The notes: a model not told the origin generated them from the sequence alone. 64,000 nucleotides of DNA from Ignavibacteria bacterium (GCA_025612245.1 JAAXKQ010000004.1:124001-188000); one strand, 5' to 3'. Shown: positions 8,604 to 17,748, counted from the first letter of the stretch. Translations and numbers: made by a program.

Positions 8604-11075
8604 ATGGCAGTAAAGAAAAAGACCGGCAGCTCACCTGCAAGGGGAGAAAATTTTTTTGTCATCTCGATGGAAAAAAAGCAGAAGATACTCGGTATCTTTC
8701 TCGTTGTTTTTTCACTCCTCATACTGCTGAGTATAATTTCTTACTCGGCCAGCGATGAGGCTTTTCTCACAAACAGCATATCGGATGTTGCCGTGGACAA
8801 ACCGCAGTCCACGCACAACCTTGTAGGAATTGCCGGGGCTTACGTTGCCTCGTTTCTCGTAAACTCAATTTTCGGCTTCAGCTCGGTGGTCTTCCCGGTA
8901 ATCCTTTTTATCTGGGGCTATTCCATAGCCGTAAGCAAGAATTACCGCCTTGCCATAAACCTCTCGAACTTCCTTTTGGCCTCGGGTGCGCTTATATCTG
9001 CATTTTTCGGCGTCCTCCGTTTTAAGCTTAATCTCTTCAGGGACGTCAATGAGCTTTCGGGTAATGCCGGGGGATTTTTGGGCGTTTCACTCGGCAAACT
9101 CCTAGGCGGGCTTGGAAGCCTTATACTGATTTCAACGCTGATGCTCGTAACGCTCATTATTGCCTTCGACGTGAAGCTGGGCCGTGTAGTGGAGTTCTTT
9201 AAGAGCCTTTTTGAGCAGTCCGAAGCGATCATTGAAAGGGCGAAGGACAACATACAGGAGAAAAAAGAGGCAAAGTCGGCTGAAAACCTGGCGAAAATTA
9301 AAAACCTCAAGCCTGAAAAGCAGAAAAAGCAGAAGGCTTCTGCGGTTCCGGCTCCTGAGGTTGAGGATATCAGTGAGCCGATTGAAGAGGCTGCGGAAAC
9401 TACCATCAAGATCATCCATGCAAATGAGCCGGAAAAGGTGGAAGAGGCCGCCGTTGGAACGCTTTTAAGCGGGGCTGCTCCGCTTAAAGAAGATGGGAAA
9501 AAGGAAGAGAAGAAGAAGTTTACGGACCTTCCCGAAGACGTAATTGACAAGGACGAGGAAGCAAAGCTCCCGAACCAGTGGGAAGAGAAAATCCCATACA
9601 AGAAACCCCCACTGACGCTTTTGGACCAGGCGCCTGAAGAAAGCTACAAAGTAGCCGAAGAGGAACTAAAAAGAAATGCCGAGCTGTTGAAAGAAAAGCT
9701 GGCTCTTTTTGACATAAAAATTGAAGACATTACGGTTACTCCAGGGCCGGTAGTTACACTCTATGAAATTGTTCCGTCTCCAGGCGTTAAGATCAGCCGT
9801 ATAGTAAGTCTTGAGAACGACATAGCTCTTGCGCTTGCAGCGCGCGGCATAAGAATTATTGCCCCAATTCCGGGTAAGAGCGCAATTGGCGTGGAAATAC
9901 CGAATGCCGAGGCGGCACTGGTAAACGCGCGTTCAGCCATAGCAAAGATCAACGACGTGAAGGCGGAACTTCCGCTTGCACTAGGAAAAACAATTGCAGG
10001 CGACGTTTACATTACGGATCTGGCCAAGATGCCGCACATGCTAATTGCAGGCTCAACCGGTTCAGGTAAAAGTGTCGGCATCAACATGATAATTACGAGC
10101 CTCCTTTACGCAAAGGATCCTGCGGACGTGAAGTTTGTCATTGTCGATCCGAAGAAAATTGAGCTTTCGTTTTATGCCAAGCTGAACAAGCATTTCCTTG
10201 CCGTTTCTCCGGACCTGGAAGAGGAGATAATCACAAGTCCGCAGAATGCCCTGCTTGCCCTGAAATCTGTTGAATATGAGATGGAAAAGCGCTATAATAA
10301 GCTTGCTAAGGCGGGTGTAAGAAACATAGTTGATTACAACCTGAAGGTATCCGATCCCAAGCGAAAGCCGAAGGATACCGATGAGATGCAGCATTACAAA
10401 CTTCCATATATTATAGTTATCATAGATGAGCTGGCAGACCTTATGATTACGGCAGGCAAGGAGGTGGAAGAGCCGATTGCACGCCTTGCGCAGCTGGCAA
10501 GAGCCGTTGGAATTCACCTGGTGCTTGCAACGCAGAGGCCTTCGGTAAACGTCATTACGGGCGTCATTAAGGCAAACTTCTCGGCCCGCGTGGCTTATCA
10601 GGTTGCAACAAAAATTGATTCGCGCACAATTCTGGACATGAACGGTGCCGAGCAGCTCTTAGGGCGCGGCGACATGCTTTTTTTGCCCAGCGGAACTCCA
10701 AAGCCGATCAGAATTCAGAACGCTTTTATTTCCACCGACGAGGTGGAAAAAATTACAAATTACATTTATTCGCAGGAAGGGTTCTCAAAACGCTACTTCC
10801 TGCCTTCACTTTACGAGAAGAAAAAAGAAGCGCAGGGAGAATTCCTTGCCGACAAGGATCCGATGTTCGAGGATGCCGCAAGAGTAATCGTAAGGCACCA
10901 GCAGGGCTCGGTTTCCCTTCTTCAAAGAAGGCTTAAACTCGGGTATTCCCGCGCCGCCAGAATCGTGGACCAGCTCGAAGAGGCGGGCATCGTAGGCGGT
11001 GCAGACGGAAGCAAGGTAAGAGCAGTCTTGATTGAAGATGAAGAACAGTTAGAAACAATTTTAAGGGCTTTATAA
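8604..11075 (+). CDS. ftsK: DNA translocase FtsK/SpoIIIE
   Basis: 823 residues. An inner-membrane ATPase that pumps chromosomal DNA through the closing septum and activates dimer resolution. Four hydrophobic segments lie in the first ~200 residues (starting with ILGIFLVVFSLLILLSIISY), followed by a charged Lys/Glu-rich linker (about 200-345), then the motor: Walker A AGSTGSGKS (about 484-492), Walker B YIIVIIDELADLM, the arginine-rich block RLAQLARAVGIHLVLATQRP, and a C-terminal winged-helix gamma domain (about 750-823, QQGSVSLLQRRLKLGYSRAA) that reads polar sequence motifs. Full length, ordinary organisation. LolA follows after 14 bp. Confidence 0.97.
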   Translation: MAVKKKTGSSPARGENFFVISMEKKQKILGIFLVVFSLLILLSIISYSASDEAFLTNSISDVAVDKPQSTHNLVGIAGAYVASFLVNSIFGFSSVVFPVILFIWGYSIAVSKNYRLAINLSNFLLASGALISAFFGVLRFKLNLFRDVNELSGNAGGFLGVSLGKLLGGLGSLILISTLMLVTLIIAFDVKLGRVVEFFKSLFEQSEAIIERAKDNIQEKKEAKSAENLAKIKNLKPEKQKKQKASAVPAPEVEDISEPIEEAAETTIKIIHANEPEKVEEAAVGTLLSGAAPLKEDGKKEEKKKFTDLPEDVIDKDEEAKLPNQWEEKIPYKKPPLTLLDQAPEESYKVAEEELKRNAELLKEKLALFDIKIEDITVTPGPVVTLYEIVPSPGVKISRIVSLENDIALALAARGIRIIAPIPGKSAIGVEIPNAEAALVNARSAIAKINDVKAELPLALGKTIAGDVYITDLAKMPHMLIAGSTGSGKSVGINMIITSLLYAKDPADVKFVIVDPKKIELSFYAKLNKHFLAVSPDLEEEIITSPQNALLALKSVEYEMEKRYNKLAKAGVRNIVDYNLKVSDPKRKPKDTDEMQHYKLPYIIVIIDELADLMITAGKEVEEPIARLAQLARAVGIHLVLATQRPSVNVITGVIKANFSARVAYQVATKIDSRTILDMNGAEQLLGRGDMLFLPSGTPKPIRIQNAFISTDEVEKITNYIYSQEGFSKRYFLPSLYEKKKEAQGEFLADKDPMFEDAARVIVRHQQGSVSLLQRRLKLGYSRAARIVDQLEEAGIVGGADGSKVRAVLIEDEEQLETILRAL

Positions 11076-11089
11076 AAGTAGAATTTAAC

Positions 11090-11722
11090 ATGTTAAATAA
11101 AATTTCAGCAGCCGTAGTTTTCTTGTTAATCCCTTTCGTGCTATTTGCACAAAACGGCAACCAGGTCCTGAAGAATATTCAGAACAGGTTTAATTCCGTA
11201 AATACACTAAGCGCCGACTTTGTCCAAACCGGTGCTCTATCCATGGAGAAGAAACTCTCCTCGACCAAGGGGAAACTCTACTTCCAGAAAGACAACAAGT
11301 ACAGGATTGAATTCCGTAATCTTGAGTTCATCTCCGACGGAAGCACGGTGTGGAGTTACAACAAAAAGAATAAAAAAGTCGTCATTAATGACGTCAACAA
11401 CAACGACGCTTCGTCGTTTTCCTTAAAGAGGCTGGTTTACGACTATCCTGCCGGCAGCACCGTGGAACTGCTGCCTCAGGAGACCGTCAGCTCAGCCAAG
11501 TGCAACGTCCTACGTCTAAACTCCAAAGGGGGAAGGCAGAATTTCAAATCGGTTAAAATCTGGGCCGACATGAACAACATAATCCGCAAAGCCGAGGTTA
11601 CGGATAAGTCGGGAGCGATGTATGCTTTTGAACTTTCCAACATTAAAATAAATCCCTCGCTGAATTCAGGCATGTTCAGTTTTGAAACACCTAAAGGAAG
11701 TGAAGTTATTGACCTCAGATAA
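11090..11722 (+). CDS. lolA: Outer-membrane lipoprotein carrier LolA family
   Basis: 210 residues with a Sec signal peptide (MLNKISAAVVFLLIPFVLFAQ). The LolA fold is visible in order: VLKNIQNRFNSVNTLSADFVQ, KGKLYFQKDNKYRIEF, LEFISDGSTVWSYNKKNKKVVI and SVKIWADMNNIIRKAEVTD. In Proteobacteria LolA shuttles lipoproteins across the periplasm to the outer membrane. In Bacteroidota-related phyla the pathway is less well defined, but the fold and location fit. Overlaps the next reading frame, so ftsK-lolA and the following genes probably form one transcript. Confidence 0.88.
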   Translation: MLNKISAAVVFLLIPFVLFAQNGNQVLKNIQNRFNSVNTLSADFVQTGALSMEKKLSSTKGKLYFQKDNKYRIEFRNLEFISDGSTVWSYNKKNKKVVINDVNNNDASSFSLKRLVYDYPAGSTVELLPQETVSSAKCNVLRLNSKGGRQNFKSVKIWADMNNIIRKAEVTDKSGAMYAFELSNIKINPSLNSGMFSFETPKGSEVIDLR

Positions 11723-12782
11723 AGCGAAAAAAAGCAGGACGAGGAAAATTGCGGGGATAGGATTCTCCTTTTTGCTTACGGGCATTTTCCTTTATATAGC
11801 CTTCTATGGAGTCCGCTTTGGTGATGTACTTGGAATTATAGGTAAAGCCTCATGGGCATGGGTATTTGTGCTTACCGTGACGCTTCTGACCTCACACTTT
11901 TTGCGGGCAGTGCGCTGGAAGGTAATTTTAAGCTCCGTCAAGCCGGATACCTCGGTCTTGAACCTCTTCGGTTCACTCATGGTGGGCTACGGTGTAAACT
12001 GTGTCATTCCCCGACTGGGTGAAATCTCGCGCGCAGTTCTTCTTGGAAAGTGGGAAAACCTTTCCGGGACCTCCATGTTTGGCACCGTAATAGTGGAGAG
12101 GGTAATTGACGTCATATCTTTCATTGCCGCACTTTTAATAAGCGTTTTTATTTACAACGGCAACCTTTACGAGAGCTTTCCGTGGCTTAAGTCTAGCCTT
12201 TATGCGGCTTCGGTCCTGATGGCGGGAGTAATCATATTCCTGTTTCTTGTAATAAGGTTCAAGGAAAAGTTTTACAGCATAATACTTAAGCTGGTAAGCA
12301 GAATCTCCGTATCGGCGGCGCACAGGCTGGCTAACGTCTTCAACATGCTGATAGAGGGTTTTTCAAGCCTCAAGGGGCTGAAGAACATCGTTTATACAAT
12401 AATTCTTACTGTTGCCGTTATTTCCGTATACTCGCTCAATTCCTATTTAGGCTTCCTCTGCCTCGGTATGCAGAATATGAAAGAAGTCGGCTTCAGCACA
12501 GCCTGGGTCCTAATGAGCATAAGCTCTCTTGGCGTAGTTATTCCAACTCCGGGCGGCACGGGATCATACCACGTTATTACACAGACGGCGCTTGTACTTC
12601 TTTTTGGTTTCAGCAGCGAGATGGGGCTGGCGTATGCGGTCTTAAACCACGCGGTTTCTACGGTTGTTTTCATCATTACGGCGCTATTTTTCTTCTTTTT
12701 CCTGAATTACAAGTATTCGAAGAAGAGCGGCAAAAAGGAAAAACTGGTCGATTTTATTGAAACAAACATGGACAGCTTATGA
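11709..12782 (+). CDS. Lysylphosphatidylglycerol synthase TM region/UPF0104 family membrane protein
   Basis: About 357 residues with eight or so hydrophobic segments and the family patterns FLRAVRWKVIL near residue 70, YGVNCVIPRLGEISRAVLL and, near the C-terminus, SLGVVIPTPGGTGSYHVI. Members are flippase-like integral membrane proteins (the membrane half of MprF, AglD-like); stand-alone copies mostly have no assigned substrate. The frame is open from a TTG at 11682 inside lolA, but TTG 11709 is preferred because AAAGGAAG precedes it by about 8 bases. The stop overlaps the next ATG as ATGA, which shows tight co-translation with the beta-barrel gene. Confidence 0.82.
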   Translation: MTSDKAKKSRTRKIAGIGFSFLLTGIFLYIAFYGVRFGDVLGIIGKASWAWVFVLTVTLLTSHFLRAVRWKVILSSVKPDTSVLNLFGSLMVGYGVNCVIPRLGEISRAVLLGKWENLSGTSMFGTVIVERVIDVISFIAALLISVFIYNGNLYESFPWLKSSLYAASVLMAGVIIFLFLVIRFKEKFYSIILKLVSRISVSAAHRLANVFNMLIEGFSSLKGLKNIVYTIILTVAVISVYSLNSYLGFLCLGMQNMKEVGFSTAWVLMSISSLGVVIPTPGGTGSYHVITQTALVLLFGFSSEMGLAYAVLNHAVSTVVFIITALFFFFFLNYKYSKKSGKKEKLVDFIETNMDSL

Positions 12783-13441
12783 AAAAGACGTTATTTTTGG
12801 CTCTTTTACTGTTGTCTGCAAGTGTAAATGCCCAGTCGCAGCTCTTTGAAATCAATGCCGGAATGGGCATAGACCTGAATACCACGCCATCACTGAACGA
12901 TTACATTAATACCGGCTTTGCCACAAGCTCGGATGAGCGCCCTTCTATAAATACGAACGTGGAGTTTTACGGAGAGGTCGGGCGCCAGGTGACGGATCAT
13001 TTTCAGCTGGGAGTTGAGTACGCCCTTACGGTAGCATCTTACAATACTTTTAATGACAAGGCAGGAGGCCGTTACGACCTTTCGTACACCATGCACATGC
13101 CTTCTTTAATGGCTTATTACGTCATTAACGGCAGCGGCTACAAGTTCAAGTTTGGCGGAGGTGCCGGCTACAGGATTGCTTCGCTGGATGAGACGCTGGC
13201 AGTTTATCCCTCTGCCGTCAACTATAAGTCGACCGGCGTGGGATTTCTTCTTAAAGCCGACGGCAGTACCTCGCTCGGGGGAAACCTTTATGCAAACATC
13301 CAGGGGATTTTAAGGCTGGACTTTCTTGGCGCACCGGAACACAACAACATTAAATTATCTTATAGCACTTTTTCAAACGAAGATGTAAATCTTAATTCGT
13401 TTTCTGCCGGATTAAGGCTCGGTCTTACATACATGTTCTAA
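12779..13441 (+). CDS. Small outer-membrane beta-barrel protein, function unknown
   Basis: 220 residues. It begins with a clear signal peptide (MKKTLFLALLLLSASVNAQ) and continues as alternating hydrophobic/polar strands with many Gly, Tyr and Phe, ending SAGLRLGLTYMF; a terminal Phe on the last strand is typical of proteins inserted by the BAM machinery. It resembles 8-stranded OmpA/OmpW-like barrels but no specific family was recognised. Its ATG overlaps the stop of the membrane protein upstream, and uppP begins 13 bp after its stop, so it is in an envelope-related operon. Confidence 0.75.
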   Translation: MKKTLFLALLLLSASVNAQSQLFEINAGMGIDLNTTPSLNDYINTGFATSSDERPSINTNVEFYGEVGRQVTDHFQLGVEYALTVASYNTFNDKAGGRYDLSYTMHMPSLMAYYVINGSGYKFKFGGGAGYRIASLDETLAVYPSAVNYKSTGVGFLLKADGSTSLGGNLYANIQGILRLDFLGAPEHNNIKLSYSTFSNEDVNLNSFSAGLRLGLTYMF

Positions 13442-13454
13442 AACAGGAGTTACA

Positions 13455-14306
13455 GTGAACATAATTGAAGCAGTTATTTTGGGTATAATTCAGGGCTTAT
13501 CGGAATTCCTTCCCATAAGCAGTACGGCACACCTCACGCTGGCGGGTAAACTGATGGTGGGGCAGATGATTGAAGACTATCCTGAACGCTGGACGGCTTT
13601 CATGGCCGTTATTCAGCTTGGCACTTTATTGGCTGTACTGGTTTATTTCAGAAAGGATATCATGCACATAATTCTCGAGTTCCTGAAAGACAACCTTACA
13701 CAGAGGAAGAAATTTTCTGAACAGAGCCTTAACTCACGCCTCGGGTGGTATATCATCATAGGCACGATACCGGTTGTTTTGATCGGCCTGGGCTTTAAGG
13801 ACTTTATAGAAGGGGCATTGACAAAGAACCTTGTTGTTATCTCCTTCAGTCTGATAGTGCTGGGTATACTCCTTGCCGTTGCTGAAAAAGTCAGTACGTT
13901 TAGAAAGGACATTAACCAGGTAAGCTGGCTCGACTCGCTAATTGTAGGCCTGGCGCAGTCGCTGGCACTTATCCCGGGCTCGTCGCGTTCGGGGACAACC
14001 ATAACGGCGGGACTTTTCCTGGGGTTTACGCGTGAGACCGCGGCAAGGTTTTCTTTTCTTTTGAGCATTCCGGCTGTTCTTGCGAGCGGATTACTGGAGT
14101 TCAAGGAGTCGCTGCCTTATCTGGATAAAAGTGCATCGGTTAACCTTGTACTCGGTACGCTGGCAGCATTTATTTTCGGCTATCTGTCGATAGATTTCCT
14201 GCTCAAGTTTTTAAGGAAAAATTCTACTTTTATTTTTGTATTCTATAGAATAATATTAGGTGTGGTAATTTTAGGATTAATCGGTTTTAACATTATTCAA
14301 CCTTAA
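13455..14306 (+). CDS. uppP: Undecaprenyl-diphosphatase
   Basis: 283 residues, GTG start preceded by CAGGAGT. UppP (BacA) recycles the lipid carrier of peptidoglycan synthesis by dephosphorylating undecaprenyl diphosphate at the membrane. Both family signatures are present: the N-terminal GLSEFLPISSTAHL (residues about 14-27, including the catalytic glutamate region) and the PGSSRSGTT motif with its catalytic arginine and serines at about 176-184. Around eight hydrophobic segments. Overproduction of this protein confers bacitracin resistance in other bacteria. Ordinary copy in an envelope cluster. Confidence 0.96.
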   Translation: MNIIEAVILGIIQGLSEFLPISSTAHLTLAGKLMVGQMIEDYPERWTAFMAVIQLGTLLAVLVYFRKDIMHIILEFLKDNLTQRKKFSEQSLNSRLGWYIIIGTIPVVLIGLGFKDFIEGALTKNLVVISFSLIVLGILLAVAEKVSTFRKDINQVSWLDSLIVGLAQSLALIPGSSRSGTTITAGLFLGFTRETAARFSFLLSIPAVLASGLLEFKESLPYLDKSASVNLVLGTLAAFIFGYLSIDFLLKFLRKNSTFIFVFYRIILGVVILGLIGFNIIQP

Positions 14307-14324
14307 GACAAGGAGAATTCAGAA

Positions 14325-15035
14325 ATGTACAGGTATTTGATTTCGGTTTTTCTTATGGCAATACTCCTAGGGTGCCAGAAATCTGATTCCCAGGCAAATA
14401 AAGCGGAGAACGACGCCGCCACGCTTCAGGATTCGACCAAAAAGAGTTTTGACATCGATATGGCTGCAATCGGGAAGCTGATGAGTAAAAGTGCCGACAG
14501 CATTACGGTTGCAACAATTAAGACCAAGTTCGGGAACATTGAAATTGAGCTATATACAAAGGAAGCCCCAAAAACAACGGCCAACTTTGTAGGCTTAAGC
14601 CTTGCCGGTTACTACAACGGCGTGATATTCCACCGCATTGCAAAGGGCTACGTTCTTCAGGGAGGCGACCCGACCGGTACAGGTGCCGGCGGAAGCAGCA
14701 TCTATGGAAGCACATTTGAAGATGAGCTGAACCCGAATACGCAAAGCTACAAGGATGGCTACGTGCGCGGCGTGGTGGCAATGGCCAACCGCGGGCCAAA
14801 CACAAATTCCTCGCAGTTCTTTATCATTCTGGATGATGCCCCGCAATTGCCGAAGAATTATACCATATTCGGAAAAGTAATCAAGGGCATGAACGTGGTG
14901 GACAAGATTGCATCCGAGAAAATTAAGCCTCAGATGGGTCCAAATGACGGAAGGCCTGTAAATCCGGTAGCGATGGAAAAGGTGACAATAGAAAAGAGAT
15001 ACAAGAAAATTAACAGTATATTTGAAACCCGCTAA
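14325..15035 (+). CDS. Lipoprotein peptidyl-prolyl cis-trans isomerase (cyclophilin)
   Basis: 236 residues. A lipoprotein signal peptide ends at the lipobox LLGC (about residues 14-17), followed by a disordered Gln/Ser/Lys linker and then a cyclophilin domain (about 65-228): IKTKFGNIEIELY, TTANFVGLS, NGVIFHRIAKGYVLQGGDPTG with the catalytic arginine in FHR, and ANRGPNTNSSQFFIIL. It should assist folding of exported proteins from the inner or outer membrane face of the periplasm. The downstream DNA polymerase delta gene starts 3 bases after its stop. Confidence 0.92.
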   Translation: MYRYLISVFLMAILLGCQKSDSQANKAENDAATLQDSTKKSFDIDMAAIGKLMSKSADSITVATIKTKFGNIEIELYTKEAPKTTANFVGLSLAGYYNGVIFHRIAKGYVLQGGDPTGTGAGGSSIYGSTFEDELNPNTQSYKDGYVRGVVAMANRGPNTNSSQFFIILDDAPQLPKNYTIFGKVIKGMNVVDKIASEKIKPQMGPNDGRPVNPVAMEKVTIEKRYKKINSIFETR

Positions 15036-15038
15036 TAA

Positions 15039-16055
15039 ATGGCAAAAAGTAAAGTCCCCGTACCGTCCATATATTCAATAGGAAAGTTCCTCAAGAAGGA
15101 CTCGTTCCTTCCCGTTTACTTTTTCTACGGAGAGGATACCTACAGCATTGAAAACGCTGCAAGAGCCGTAGAGCAGGCCCTGCAGCCTCTGCTTTCATCC
15201 GACTTCGACAAGGAAGTGATAAGCGGAAAGGAAAGGACCGTAATGGAAATAATAGACGCGGCCTCAGCCTTCCCGTTCGGATCGGGAAGGAAGCTCATGC
15301 TCGTGAAGGATTTCGACGAGTTAAAAGGCGACAAGAAAAAGTTAAGTGGTTTTGCAAACAACCCTCCCTCCTTTACGACAATTGTATTTACAAAGAACGG
15401 CAACATTTCAAACGTGGAGGCCGAGCCATATTTTACGTTCTTAAAGCACGGGTATCTCTTTGAGGCAAACGAGTTAAAAGCCGGAGAATTGGCCTCCTGG
15501 ATCGTCAAGTATACAGCAAAGAAAGGAAAGACGATTTCCTCTGAGAATGCCGCCCTCCTAATGGACATGGTTGGTGAAAACAGAAGCCTCATCGAAATGC
15601 AGCTTCAGAAAATTTTAGCCTACCTGGGCAATGAAAAGGAAATTACGCGCGAGACGATATTCAACATTTCTTCAGCCCTGAAAGAATTTACGATTTTCGA
15701 CCTGCAGAATGCAATAGGAGCGGGAAACAGGGCAAAAGCCATGGAAACCGCCTATAACCTGCTTGAAAAGGGCAAGGACATACTGATGATCATTTCCATG
15801 CTCACCAGGTATTTTACCGCACTTGCACAGGTGCCGGAGCTTACAAGAAACAATGTGCCCGATAACGAGGCGGCAAGGATAATAGGGACGCACCCGTTTT
15901 ACTACAAGGATTACAAGAAAGCCGCCATGAATTACAAGGACCAGCGGATCTTGAGAATTGCACGAGCACTTTATAAGGCCGACCTGACGGTTAAGACTAC
16001 TTCAACTGACCCCAAGACAGTTGTTACTATCCTTCTGGCGGAGATTTTTCAGTGA
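15039..16055 (+). CDS. holA: DNA polymerase III delta subunit
   Basis: 338 residues, normal for HolA, the clamp-loader subunit that opens the sliding clamp. Family pattern: LPVYFFYGEDTYSIENA near the N-terminus, a Rossmann-like first third, GELASWIVKYTAKKGKTIS in the middle, then the helical collar domain with FDLQNAIGAGNRAKAMETAYNLL and a C-terminal KADLTVKTTSTDPKTVVTILL. As usual for delta, there is no functional Walker A. The ATG lies 3 bases after the cyclophilin stop, so it is the last gene of the ftsK-lolA-uppP run. A 135-base gap follows. Confidence 0.93.
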   Translation: MAKSKVPVPSIYSIGKFLKKDSFLPVYFFYGEDTYSIENAARAVEQALQPLLSSDFDKEVISGKERTVMEIIDAASAFPFGSGRKLMLVKDFDELKGDKKKLSGFANNPPSFTTIVFTKNGNISNVEAEPYFTFLKHGYLFEANELKAGELASWIVKYTAKKGKTISSENAALLMDMVGENRSLIEMQLQKILAYLGNEKEITRETIFNISSALKEFTIFDLQNAIGAGNRAKAMETAYNLLEKGKDILMIISMLTRYFTALAQVPELTRNNVPDNEAARIIGTHPFYYKDYKKAAMNYKDQRILRIARALYKADLTVKTTSTDPKTVVTILLAEIFQ

Positions 16056-16179
16056 TTTTGCGTAAATACGGTACATTTTAGCCTAAATGGAACTAAAACC
16101 GGCATTATTATATTTTGATTTATAGATTCATTTGTTTAAAATTCCTAACAATATCTGAAACATTTTTTAATTAATAGAG

Positions 16180-16185
16180 TATAAT
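16180..16185 (+). promoter_or_regulatory. TATAAT hexamer 5 bases before the sigma-factor TTG
   Basis: A perfect -10-like TATAAT lies only 5 bases before the TTG start at 16191. If used, transcription would begin at about the start codon and the message would be leaderless. It may also be coincidental in A+T-rich DNA. Confidence 0.3.
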
Positions 16186-16190
16186 TATCA

Positions 16191-16772
16191 TTGGCAAACA
16201 ATTTATCTGAACTTTCAGACGAAGAACTAATCAGTGAGTTCCAGGCAAACAACAATGTTGAAGCCTTTGAATTGCTGGTTAAACGCTATAAAGATCCGTT
16301 GACTAACTTCGTCTACAGATTTGTAGGGGACAGGGACGTCTCTACAGATGTGGTGCAGGATACCATGATACGCTTTTACCTGCACAAAGATTCATATAAA
16401 TCCTTTGCCAGATTTTCAACTTGGATTTATACAATTGCCACTAATCTGGCCAAAAATGAGCTGAAAAGGAGGAAAAGGAAGAACCTTTTCTCAATTCACA
16501 GCGGCGAGGATGATGAAACCATAGACCTTCCGGACAAATCAGCCACGCCTGAGGTTCTGGCAGATAGTGAAATTAAAAACAGGATAATTCAGAAAGCACT
16601 TTCCAGAGTTAAAGAGGTTTACCGCGAAGTGGTAATTATGAGAGATGTTCAGGACCTGTCGTACGAAGAAATAGCTGAAATTACTGGATTGTCGATCGGA
16701 ACGGTAAAATCGCGCATTAACCGCGGAAGAGCACAGCTTCAGAAATTATTAAAGCCAATTTATAAAGAGTAA
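16191..16772 (+). CDS. ECF-type RNA polymerase sigma factor
   Basis: 193 residues, TTG start. Sigma region 2 is seen at about 25-90 (DPLTNFVYRFVGDRDVSTDV, then QDTMIRFYLHK and TWIYTIATNLAKNELKRRKR) and region 4 at about 130-190 (YREVVIMRDVQDLSYEEIAE, TGLSIGTVKSRINRGRAQL). Regions 1.1 and 3 are absent, as in the ECF (sigma-E-like) group that redirects RNA polymerase to stress regulons. The next gene overlaps by one base (TAATG) and encodes a small single-pass membrane protein, the classic sigma/anti-sigma pair. The TTG is the only plausible start because no other start codon follows before region 2. Confidence 0.9.
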   Translation: MANNLSELSDEELISEFQANNNVEAFELLVKRYKDPLTNFVYRFVGDRDVSTDVVQDTMIRFYLHKDSYKSFARFSTWIYTIATNLAKNELKRRKRKNLFSIHSGEDDETIDLPDKSATPEVLADSEIKNRIIQKALSRVKEVYREVVIMRDVQDLSYEEIAEITGLSIGTVKSRINRGRAQLQKLLKPIYKE

Positions 16773-17476
16773 TGCCTATGACTAAAAGATACGATATTGA
16801 AGATGAAAACTTTAAGGGTGTAATTAAATCACTTAAGGAATTGCCGCGGGTGACGGCTCCTCCGGATTTTGAGATGAATCTGAGGAGGAAGCTAAACGGG
16901 CTTAATTCCGCACGGGAGCGCAAAAAGCCTCTTTTTACGTTCAATCTGAGGAACGTCCTTATTCCCGCGGGTGCTTTAGCCGCAACAGTTGTGCTTGCTT
17001 TCCTGTTTTTGGGCCGGGAATCTGCCGAGTTGGAAAACCCGTTCATGTCCAAGCCTTCTGTGCGTACACAGGCGCACAATGAATCCATGCAGAATGAGCA
17101 GAAACAAAACCTCCTTATCAAGCCAGGCGAGATCTCTTCGACTGATGTAGTAATGAAAAAGCCGTCTCAAAAGCAGCTTCAGGGCCACAGCCCCAGGCTC
17201 AGCAGTCCTGCAAAGGATGCAGATCAGATGGCTGCAAACGACAGGCTCATCAGGCGCTTAAGAGAGCTGAACATGCAGGATGGAGGCAGCAGCAATGGAG
17301 ACATAGACAGGAGCCTGCGCGAAAAACCTTCTCCTTATGGAGCGGACCAGTACGGAAATGGACCCAATACGGTTAATTTCGACGGATTTAACATCTACCA
17401 GGGAGGCGACAGGAGCCTTGAGCAGCTGCGCGCACGGGTAGATTCAATCAGGAGAATAATGAGAAGCAGGAGGTAA
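16772..17476 (+). CDS. Putative membrane anti-sigma factor
   Basis: 234 residues. A charged cytoplasmic N-terminus (about 1-60, with LPRVTAPPDFEMNLRRKL) precedes one transmembrane segment (about 65-85, VLIPAGALAATVVLAFLFLG); the rest is a polar Gln/Ser/Asn-rich periplasmic tail ending in Arg-rich LRARVDSIRRIMRSRR. No HxxxCxxC zinc motif is present, so it is not a zinc anti-sigma factor. Assignment rests on the one-base overlap with the ECF sigma gene and on topology. A second in-frame ATG two codons later (16778) is an equally possible start. Ends at a strong terminator. Confidence 0.7.
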   Translation: MPMTKRYDIEDENFKGVIKSLKELPRVTAPPDFEMNLRRKLNGLNSARERKKPLFTFNLRNVLIPAGALAATVVLAFLFLGRESAELENPFMSKPSVRTQAHNESMQNEQKQNLLIKPGEISSTDVVMKKPSQKQLQGHSPRLSSPAKDADQMAANDRLIRRLRELNMQDGGSSNGDIDRSLREKPSPYGADQYGNGPNTVNFDGFNIYQGGDRSLEQLRARVDSIRRIMRSRR

Positions 17477-17530
17477 AGCCCCCGCTCCTTTCAGGTTCTT
17501 TCTTCAGATTATTTAGCCGATTTTCCCAAT

Positions 17531-17572
17531 GCCTCAAAACCGGCCCGAAAGGGTTTGCTTTGAGGCTTTTTT
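17531..17572 (+). terminator. Rho-independent terminator after the sigma/anti-sigma pair
   Basis: GCCTCAAA (17531-17538) pairs with TTTGAGGC (17559-17566), with an inner CCC-GAAA-GGG hairpin, followed by TTTTTTA. Confidence 0.9.
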
Positions 17573-17641
17573 ATTCCGTGTAATTACTGATCCCGTTACT
17601 TCTATGCGTTTTTGATCTTTACCCAAATTTTTAAATTGTTT

Positions 17642-17682
17642 TTATTGTTGGCAAATTGTTCAATAAATTCTTATTGTTGGCA
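17642..17682 (+). promoter_or_regulatory. Twin 12-bp direct repeat, candidate operator of the sugar genes
   Basis: TTATTGTTGGCA occurs at 17642-17653 and again at 17671-17682, 29 bp apart start to start (close to three helical turns), 67 bp before the permease ATG. Identical, phased direct repeats in a promoter suggest a regulator site; no regulator gene lies next to it. Confidence 0.5.
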
Positions 17683-17748
17683 TATTCCTAAAAGGAATTC
17701 TATACAACTTATTGCTTTAATGTCTGTCAAGTAAAAAGAGAGTTAATA

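Noticed and set aside
8942-9601. 219-codon frame on the minus strand inside ftsK
   Set aside because: It mirrors the ftsK membrane and linker region; composition is Ser/Ala/Phe-rich shadow sequence without domain signal.
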